From: Chersky-822 sp035509195
Lineage (GTDB): Bacteria > Actinomycetota > Actinomycetes > Streptosporangiales > Streptosporangiaceae
Direction of reading: 5' to 3'
Length of the DNA: 37,484 nt
Assembly (NCBI GenBank): GCA_035509195.1
Contig: DATJLT010000040.1
Coordinates: 1 to 37,484 of the forward strand
Numbering within the stretch: position 1 is the first letter of the stretch; every line of letters starts with the position of its first letter. Both the position numbers and the translations under genes were made by a program. A model generated the notes under the pieces. That model saw nothing but the letters and a program-made list of their open reading frames with translations, was not told the DNA's origin and did not search any database. Below, piece after piece: positions 32,184 to 37,484 of the stretch.

Positions 32184-33860
32184 CTACTTCGCGTCGCCGT
32201 AGCAGCCCACGATTGCTGTGGTCAGCGGGAACACGACTCTCGTCTGGCCGAAGACCTGACGGGAAGCGTCGGCCGCTGCCGCCGTCGCGGCGGCTGCGAC
32301 CTCGTCGGCGAGTCCGGCCGGGCAGTGGACGATGACCTCGTCGTGCTGGAAGAACACCAGCCGGGCGTCGCTCGCGGCCAGGCGGGCGCGCAGGTTGGCG
32401 AGCAGCACGAGCGCCCAGTCAGCGGCACTGGCCTGCACCACGAAGTTCCTGGTGAACCGGCCCCTGGCCCGCGAGGCTGACCCCGCACCAGGTTCGCCGG
32501 CCTCCTCGGTAAGTTCCCGCCACCGCGCAGAAGGCGGCGGGCAGCTTCGGCCGAGCACGGACCTGACTACCCGGCCTTCCTCGCCGGCTCGCGCGGCCGC
32601 CTCGACGTACGCGGAGGCAGCGGGGAACCGCTGGCGCAGCACGGCAAGCAGTTGGCCGGCCTCGCCTCCCGCTCCGCCGTACATCGCTGACAGCAACGCG
32701 ACCTTAGCCTTGGCCCGGTCGCCGCCGAAGGCTCCGGCCAGCTCCGCGTAGAGGTCTCCGGCTGCCGCGGCGGCCGCGAAAGCGCGGTCTCCGGCTAGCG
32801 CGGCGAGCACGCGCGGCTCAAGCTGCGCCGCGTCAGCGACGACCAGCATCCAGCCCGGGTCCGCGACCACTGCCCGGCGCAGCATTCTGGGAATCTGCAG
32901 GGCGCCGCCGCCGCGCGAGGCCCACCGGCCTGACACCACGCCGCCGACCACGTACTCGGGCCTGAACCGCCCGTCCCGCACCCACGTATCGAGCCAGGAC
33001 CAGCCGAACGCCGAATGCAGCCTGGACAGTTCCTTGTACTCGATCAGCGGCGGGATCGCGGGATGATCGACGTCCCTGAGTACGGCCAGCCTGGTCGATG
33101 GCAGCCTGACGCCGTCCCTGGCCAGCGCTTGCAGCACCTGAGCAGGCGAATCGGGGTTCACCGGCCGTTGCGTGTGCAGTGCCGCGGAGATCTGAGCGAT
33201 CAGCTCGGCCAGTCGCGCGGGCGGCGCTCCGCCTGCCGGACGGGGCCCGAGCAGGTTAACTAGCAGGGCGTCGTGTACCTCCGCTCGCCACGGCAGTCCG
33301 GCCAGGCTCATCTCGGCCGCGGCCAGCCCGCCCGCCGACTCGGCCGCGGCGAGCAGCCCGAACTTGCCTGGATGCTCATCGGCGGCGATCCGGTCGAGCT
33401 GGTCGGCATGCACGCTGATCAGCGCCTCGAGCGTCTCCTTCGGGTCAGCCAGGGCAGAGTCCGCGCTGGCCTCGGCCGGACCGAACAGCGCCTCCTGAAG
33501 CTCAGCGGCTCCGAACCCTGCGGACCTGGCCGCCTGCTGCGGTCGCAACTGCTCCCTGGCCTGGCTGGGCGGCAGCGGTCCATCTCGCGCGGAGATAAGC
33601 CCGTCTGCGAGCGCCGCATCATGGCAGCGCGCGACCCTCACTCCCGCCTCGAGCAGTGCCGGATAGACGCTGGCACTCGCCGGCCAGACCCACCGGACAC
33701 CGGGCTGCCTTTCGCGGTCGGCAATCGCTCCAGCCAGGCTGGCGACCGGGACCGCGTCCCCTCCCTTGCTTCCGTCATCCCCGAGTTCGCACAACCATCC
33801 GGATGACCCTGGCCCCGGCACCACAGCGACCCGCACGGAGCCCATTGTGCCGCGAGGCAC
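32184..33860 (-). CDS. Family A DNA polymerase-like protein (PolA paralogue, no 5' nuclease)
   Basis: 558 residues against about 900 for full PolA. The polymerase motifs are present: motif A near 337 (VVADAAQLEPRVLAALAGD, keeping Asp, Gln, Glu, Arg), motif B as RAKAKVALLSAMYGG, and motif C near 506 (VFFQHDEVIVHCP, with His-Asp-Glu). The segment RFTRNFVVQASAADWALVLL is typical of family A. The N-terminal half corresponds to the 3'-5' exonuclease domain, but no DxE motif is visible, so proofreading is probably lost. Such proteins are commonly annotated in actinobacteria as bifunctional 3'-5' exonuclease/DNA polymerase; their role is not settled. The start is GTG at 33860 or ATG at 33845, neither with a clear RBS. 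It is convergent with LysM-BTAD 2, 10 nt apart, with no terminator hairpin seen. Confidence 0.87.
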   Translation of the reverse strand: MPRGTMGSVRVAVVPGPGSSGWLCELGDDGSKGGDAVPVASLAGAIADRERQPGVRWVWPASASVYPALLEAGVRVARCHDAALADGLISARDGPLPPSQAREQLRPQQAARSAGFGAAELQEALFGPAEASADSALADPKETLEALISVHADQLDRIAADEHPGKFGLLAAAESAGGLAAAEMSLAGLPWRAEVHDALLVNLLGPRPAGGAPPARLAELIAQISAALHTQRPVNPDSPAQVLQALARDGVRLPSTRLAVLRDVDHPAIPPLIEYKELSRLHSAFGWSWLDTWVRDGRFRPEYVVGGVVSGRWASRGGGALQIPRMLRRAVVADPGWMLVVADAAQLEPRVLAALAGDRAFAAAAAAGDLYAELAGAFGGDRAKAKVALLSAMYGGAGGEAGQLLAVLRQRFPAASAYVEAAARAGEEGRVVRSVLGRSCPPPSARWRELTEEAGEPGAGSASRARGRFTRNFVVQASAADWALVLLANLRARLAASDARLVFFQHDEVIVHCPAGLADEVAAAATAAAADASRQVFGQTRVVFPLTTAIVGCYGDAK

Positions 33861-34018
33861 CGACAGCGAGGCACCGAGGTTTCCTGAGTCTTCGGTATCC
33901 TTTCGCCCCCGATCGTGGTCAGGCAGAACGACGGCTCCTTAGCGTCGACCGAAAAGCGGCCCTCTTCCCGATGTCACGTCAGGCTGCCAAGAAGCGGCCG
34001 TGAACTGGAGGATCTTCC
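33861..34018. promoter_or_regulatory. Divergent spacer between polymerase-like and Asp-box genes
   Basis: 158 nt that must hold promoters for both flanking genes. I see no convincing -35/-10 pair. GGAGG at 34007-34011, 7 nt before the ATG at 34019, is the RBS of the plus-strand gene. Confidence 0.35.
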
Positions 34019-35455
34019 ATGACTCTTGGTCGGCGATCCGGCTTGGCCCTGTCCGCGGCCAGCGCGATCTGCCTGATAACGGCGTTGGCAGGGACTGCCG
34101 TGGCAAGTCCCTCGGCCGGCGTCAAAGGCGACCCGCAGCCGGAGCTTAAGCCTTTCAAGCTCGGCATTCTCAACGCAACCACGCCGGGCAGCATCGCGAT
34201 GGAACCTGATGGCAGCCTGGTGGCGGCCTACGGCATCGGGGTCGGCAACGGCAGGACCTTGATCTGCGTGCTCGACCGCGGCAAGAGCGCGTGCTCGGAC
34301 AAACCCGTTCTCACGCCGCTCGATAACGAGGACGCGGAAGGCAGCCCTCAGGTCTTCATCCCGTCGGCTAATCACGTTGACGTTCTTGCCTCCATGTGCT
34401 GCGACGCCAACCCCGCAGGAGACGACTTGCTCTACGAGTCGACGAACGGCGGGAAGTCATTCGGTGCCCCGGTGCGCGTCGGCAACGTGTCAGTGGGCGT
34501 AGCTGCCCTGGTCGGCAACAACATCGTGTTCACCTCGGGCGATAACGGTGCGGGTCAGGTCATCGAGAGCGTTTCGCTGGCCGCGCCAGGGCCGCCGGCG
34601 ACCACGGCGAATCCGGTCACGAAGGAGGCCTTTGACGTCGGGGTCGGCAGCTACCGTGACGGCGCGCTCGTCGGGTCGGACTCCTCGGGAGCTTCCTTCG
34701 ACTCGACGTATGTCACTTTCGCGCCGAAGGGCAGTGACTTCAACGCCACTAGCTCCTACCACCTGGTCGGCACCTTCTCCAAGGAAGACCTGCTCGGAAT
34801 GTCGGGCAGCGCCGTGCTGACGATCCAGACCGACGGGCACAGCTCCGCCGAACTGCGCCTGTTCAACGGCACCGGCTTCAGCGCACCGCGCAGCGTGCCA
34901 GGCTCAGCCGGCGGCGGCCCCGAGTGGTTCTCCGTGGATCAGGATCCGAGCGGAGCTGTGCACGTGTTCAGTTCGCGTGGTCTGGCCAACCCGAGTTACG
35001 ACCTGATCGAAAGGTCAACCACGAACGGCGGCAAGACCTGGAGCGCGCCGGTTGACCTAGGCGACGCCATCGCCGACACCAACTTCTCCGCGGCACTCGA
35101 CTCGCACGGCAGCGGCCTTGGCCTCGGAACGGGCGCGCCGACCGGTTATCCGGTACTGGCCGCCCAGGGCGTCTCCTTCAAGATCACCCCTGGTTCCATC
35201 CACAAGGGCAAGTCGGCGACTGCCTCTGGCAAGGGCAGCCCTGGGGCCGTCGGCCGGGTCGTCACGCTCCAGGTCGAGCGGTCAGGCAAGTGGTACAACG
35301 TGGCCACTACTCACGAAAAGAGCGGCGGTTCGTTCAGCTTCAAGATCAAGGGTTCCTCTGCCGGGTCGTTCAGCTACCGCGCCGTTGCGGCCGATCTGGC
35401 TGGTTATTTGCAGTACGGGTATTCGAACGCGAAGTCGCTGCATGTGACCGGCTGA
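34019..35455 (+). CDS. Secreted Asp-box (BNR) repeat protein with C-terminal beta-sandwich
   Basis: 478 residues. A signal peptide (two Arg, hydrophobic core, cleavage near AVA-SP at 30) is followed by a propeller-like region with Asp-box motifs ESTNGGKSFG near 140 and STTNGGKTWS near 331. Cys residues in LICVLD, SACSDK and SMCCDAN could form disulfides. From about 385 there is a separate domain with GSIHKGKSATASGKGSPG and VTLQVERSGKWYNVATT, resembling an Ig-like or bacterial fibronectin-like fold that often ends secreted proteins in this phylum. No FRIP or catalytic Tyr/Glu of sialidases is visible. GGAGG lies 7 nt before ATG. A hairpin terminator follows its stop. Confidence 0.8.
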   Translation: MTLGRRSGLALSAASAICLITALAGTAVASPSAGVKGDPQPELKPFKLGILNATTPGSIAMEPDGSLVAAYGIGVGNGRTLICVLDRGKSACSDKPVLTPLDNEDAEGSPQVFIPSANHVDVLASMCCDANPAGDDLLYESTNGGKSFGAPVRVGNVSVGVAALVGNNIVFTSGDNGAGQVIESVSLAAPGPPATTANPVTKEAFDVGVGSYRDGALVGSDSSGASFDSTYVTFAPKGSDFNATSSYHLVGTFSKEDLLGMSGSAVLTIQTDGHSSAELRLFNGTGFSAPRSVPGSAGGGPEWFSVDQDPSGAVHVFSSRGLANPSYDLIERSTTNGGKTWSAPVDLGDAIADTNFSAALDSHGSGLGLGTGAPTGYPVLAAQGVSFKITPGSIHKGKSATASGKGSPGAVGRVVTLQVERSGKWYNVATTHEKSGGSFSFKIKGSSAGSFSYRAVAADLAGYLQYGYSNAKSLHVTG

Positions 35456-35463
35456 GCGGGGGG

Positions 35464-35503
35464 ATGGCGCCTGCGCGGTTAAGGGTGACCGGGCAGGCGC
35501 CAT
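35464..35503 (+). terminator. Hairpin terminator after the Asp-box gene
   Basis: Perfect 11-bp arms ATGGCGCCTGC (35464-35474) and GCAGGCGCCAT (35493-35503) with an 18-nt loop, starting 8 nt after the stop. The sequence after the second arm is GCTCTTT, a weak T-rich end. Confidence 0.78.
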
Positions 35504-35521
35504 GCTCTTTCGCTGGCACCG

Positions 35522-36367
35522 ATGTGCGATGATCGCGAAGTGGCTGAAACCGGACCGAGGCTGCTCGCGGTCAGCGACCTGCACGCCGGCTTCAGCGAGA
35601 ACCGGCAGGTCATCGACAGCCTAGCGCCCGGTTCTGCGGAAGACTGGCTGATCGTGGCCGGTGATGTCGGCGAGTTCGCAGCAGACATTGAGTGGGTACT
35701 CGCGCTGCTCGCTTCCCGGTTCGCCAAGGTCATCTGGGTTCCCGGCAATCACGAACTGTGGACGCACCGCCGCGAGAGCATCGAATTGCGAGGGGTCGCC
35801 CGGTACGAGTACCTCGTCGGGTTGTGCCGGAGGCTCGGGGTGGTGACACCAGAGGACCACTGGCCCGTGTGGGAAGGAGTCGTGGTCGCGCCGCTTTTCC
35901 TGCTTTACGACTACACGTTCAGGCCCGACGGCGCGACGACCAAAGCCGAGGGCCTGGCGATAGCCCGTGCGGCCGGGGTGATGGCCACCGACGAGGCACT
36001 GCTTCATCCCGACCCGTTCGACAGCATCGACGCCTGGTGCGCAGAGCGGATTTCGCTCACCGAGCGCAGGCTAGCCGGACTGCCTCCTGGCGTCCCGACG
36101 ATACTCGTGAACCACTTTCCGCTGATCAGGGAGCCAACGCGGGTGCTTAGGTACCCGCAGTTCGCGCAGTGGTGCGGAACCGTGCGTACCGAAGACTGGC
36201 CGGTGCGCTTCAACGCCTCTGCAGTCGTTTACGGGCATTTGCATATTCCCCGGACGATCTGGCGCGAAGGAGTCAGGCACGAGGAAGTGTCGCTCGGCTA
36301 TCCGCGCGAGTGGCTGCGCCGTCCTGACCCGCCGCGGCTTCCCAGGCAGATCCTCCCCGCGCCATGA
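35522..36367 (+). CDS. Calcineurin-like metallophosphoesterase
   Basis: 281 residues. The metal-binding blocks are present in order: AVSDLHAGF (Asp-x-His), VAGDVGEF (family GDxxD, here ending in Glu), WVPGNHELW, ILVNHFPLI and VYGHLHIPR. The enzyme should hold a two-metal centre and cleave a phosphomonoester or diester; the substrate is unknown. No signal peptide or TM segment. The start is either ATG at 35522 or GTG at 35540, just before the conserved core; neither has a clear RBS. It is transcribed singly, downstream of the terminator at 35464. Confidence 0.87.
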   Translation: MCDDREVAETGPRLLAVSDLHAGFSENRQVIDSLAPGSAEDWLIVAGDVGEFAADIEWVLALLASRFAKVIWVPGNHELWTHRRESIELRGVARYEYLVGLCRRLGVVTPEDHWPVWEGVVVAPLFLLYDYTFRPDGATTKAEGLAIARAAGVMATDEALLHPDPFDSIDAWCAERISLTERRLAGLPPGVPTILVNHFPLIREPTRVLRYPQFAQWCGTVRTEDWPVRFNASAVVYGHLHIPRTIWREGVRHEEVSLGYPREWLRRPDPPRLPRQILPAP

Positions 36368-36450
36368 ACCTGGGCACGTGGCTATCACTGGTGCGAGCAT
36401 GTTGGTCCATACGCGATGATGGATAGAGAGAGCACGGAAGGGGATTTTTA

Positions 36451-37134
36451 GTGAGTAATCCATCGCTCTATGGCGGCTACGGTGGCGGGTATACCGGGCT
36501 GGCCGGCCAGACTCAAACTAGGACCTTGTTTAGTCAGACAATGCTGTTCGTGGCGATGACCGCCGGCTTGTTCGCCGTTGGCGCGTATATCGGCCGTGAC
36601 CTTTCTTACGGGCTTGGCATCGTCTGGTTCATCGCCGCGTTCGTCTGCCTGATCGCCATGCGGTTTACGGTGCGCCGGTCGGCGCAGGTCACGGTTGCTC
36701 TGCTCGCCGGCTTCGGTGCTCTCATCGGGCTTGCTCTCGGACCCGTGCTGCTCTACTACGCGCAGACCGATCCGCAGGCACTGGCCGAGTCTGGCGCGGC
36801 GACCGCGTTGTTCATCGCAGGTTTCGGCGCCGCCGGATATGCGACCAGACGCGATCTTTCCGCCCTGGCGCGGGTTGCCTTCTGGGCGCTTCTCGCCCTC
36901 ATCATCTTCGGCATCGTGGCCACGTTCGTGGGCAGCCTGAATACTCCCGGTTTTAACCTGGCCTACTCGATCATCGGCCTGGTGATCTTCGCCGCCTTCA
37001 CGATGTTCGACTTCCAGCGACTGCGTACTTCGCAGAACCTGGCGACGGCACCGCTGCTGGCGGCGTCGATCTTCCTCGACATCCTCAACGTGTTCTTGTT
37101 CTTCCTGCGGATCTTCACCCGCTCAAGCCGGTAA
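36451..37134 (+). CDS. Bax inhibitor-1 (BI-1/YccA) family membrane protein
   Basis: 227 residues. After a Gly/Tyr-rich N-terminus there are seven predicted TM segments, starting at MLFVAMTAGLFAVGAYIG and WFIAAFVCLIAMRF. The family pattern is visible in FIAGFGAAGYATRRDLS, FALLALIIFGIVATF-like WALLALIIFGIVATF and IIGLVIFAAFTMFDFQRLR, with the acidic residue in MFDFQR, and the end ASIFLDILNVFLFFLRIF. BI-1 proteins act as pH-sensitive Ca2+ leak channels in the solved bacterial member; the role here is not known. The start is GTG with GGAAGGGG upstream (36436-36443). Followed by composite repeat copy C. Confidence 0.9.
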   Translation: MSNPSLYGGYGGGYTGLAGQTQTRTLFSQTMLFVAMTAGLFAVGAYIGRDLSYGLGIVWFIAAFVCLIAMRFTVRRSAQVTVALLAGFGALIGLALGPVLLYYAQTDPQALAESGAATALFIAGFGAAGYATRRDLSALARVAFWALLALIIFGIVATFVGSLNTPGFNLAYSIIGLVIFAAFTMFDFQRLRTSQNLATAPLLAASIFLDILNVFLFFLRIFTRSSR

Positions 37135-37160
37135 CAGGCCGGGCACCCAGTGGCTCCGCG

Positions 37161-37308
37161 AGCAGCATCAGAGGGCCAACGTTGCTGCTCGGCGGAGCCC
37201 GGTCGACGACATCGGTGGAACTCTGATGTCGCTGCAACAGCAACGCCGAGCCACGGTTGCTGTTCGCGGGCCGTCTTGAGCAGCATCAGATAGCCAACGT
37301 TGCGGTTT
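37161..37308 (+). repeat. Composite four-palindrome intergenic repeat, copy C
   Basis: Units at 37161-37190 (+), 37205-37233 (inverted), 37236-37265 (+) and 37279-37308 (+), total 148 nt, 26 nt after the BI-1 stop. The third unit is a clean hairpin: AACAGCAAC pairs with GTTGCTGTT over nine bases. The first has AGCAGCA pairing with TGCTGCT. Spacing between unit starts is 44, 31 and 43 nt, close to copy A (42, 31, 46). It shows the same order and orientation as A and B. Confidence 0.8.
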
Positions 37309-37336
37309 GCCTGGCACTATGGGCGATTTGTCGGGT

Positions 37337-37448
37337 CTCGGGCCGGGGTGGGCTCGGGCCGGGGTGGTCTCGGGCCGGGGTGGGCTCGGGCCGGGGTGGG
37401 CTCGGGCCGGGGTGGTCTCGGGGTGAAGCCGGCTCGGGGTGAAGCCGG
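37337..37448 (+). repeat. 16-bp G-rich minisatellite
   Basis: Five units of CTCGGGCCGGGGTGGG, the last base being G or T (37337-37416), then two units of CTCGGGGTGAAGCCGG (37417-37448), head to tail. The period is not a multiple of three, so the open frames through it are not real genes. Four or more G runs per pair of units make a G-quadruplex possible on the plus strand. It begins 28 nt after copy C of the composite repeat. The window ends soon after. Confidence 0.9.
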
Positions 37449-37484
37449 ATTGGGGCGGGTCAGGCTTCGCGGGTCTGGGTGAGG

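Noticed and set aside
34019..35455. Sialidase activity for the Asp-box proteins (also 5029-6141)
   Set aside because: Asp boxes are structural; no FRIP motif or catalytic residues are visible, so an enzyme call is not supported.
37257..37482. Small open frames in the minisatellite
   Set aside because: The 16-bp period shifts frame at each unit and the products are Gly/Arg low complexity.

Overview
This is 37.5 kb of very GC-rich, densely coding actinobacterial chromosome. GTG and TTG starts, 1-4 nt start/stop overlaps, Asp-box secreted proteins, a SARP/BTAD regulator, PspC-type two-component genes and a Gram-positive Tad (Flp) pilus cluster all suggest a soil filamentous actinomycete. No marker gene allows a genus call.

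Layout. (1) 1-1010: end of a ring-hydroxylating dioxygenase operon: alpha subunit cut by the window edge, beta subunit, and a small third ORF. (2) 1201-6141: a Pro/Gly-rich membrane protein, a 942-aa secreted protein with PPC-like repeats, and a convergent secreted Asp-box repeat protein, with a strong bidirectional hairpin terminator between the last two. (3) 6268-10975: a VOC protein, then two divergent units. One is PspC / DUF1707 / flavin amine oxidase on the minus strand. The other is a PspC-fused histidine kinase with a LuxR-type response regulator on the plus strand. (4) 10968-15338: amidase, two aldo/keto reductases, and an enoyl-CoA hydratase/isomerase. (5) 15651-17588: a SARP-BTAD-NB-ARC regulator on the minus strand. 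(6) 17853-32173: a 13-gene plus-strand cluster: lipoprotein, secreted protein, SAF/CpaB-like protein, TadZ-like, TadA, TadB, TadC, Flp pilin, two TadE-like and one TadG-like pseudopilins, then two tandem paralogues with the order three TM - LysM - linker - TM - cytosol - winged helix - BTAD. (7) 32184-37134: a family A DNA polymerase-like protein, a secreted Asp-box protein, a metallophosphoesterase and a Bax-inhibitor-1 family membrane protein.

The cluster in (6) looks like one functional unit. It encodes an ATP-driven Tad pilus machine, its pilin, and two predicted membrane-anchored DNA-binding proteins whose LysM domain would sit outside the cell. Three sites in and around it (17756, 25193, 29086) carry direct repeats of TCAC with an 11-bp period at the same distance from a possible -10 hexamer. 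That is the geometry of SARP/AfsR or PhoP operators, so a shared regulator is plausible. No prepilin peptidase gene is present here.

The least explained feature is a composite intergenic repeat of about 147 bp found three times (15389, 28857, 37161). Each copy has four imperfect palindromes of about 30 nt in the same order and orientation (+ - + +) with similar spacing, and each lies just downstream of a plus-strand gene. Arm sequences change in a pairing-preserving way between units, which suggests conserved hairpins. G-rich short tandem repeats follow two of the three copies. All assignments are by eye from sequence; no search was run.
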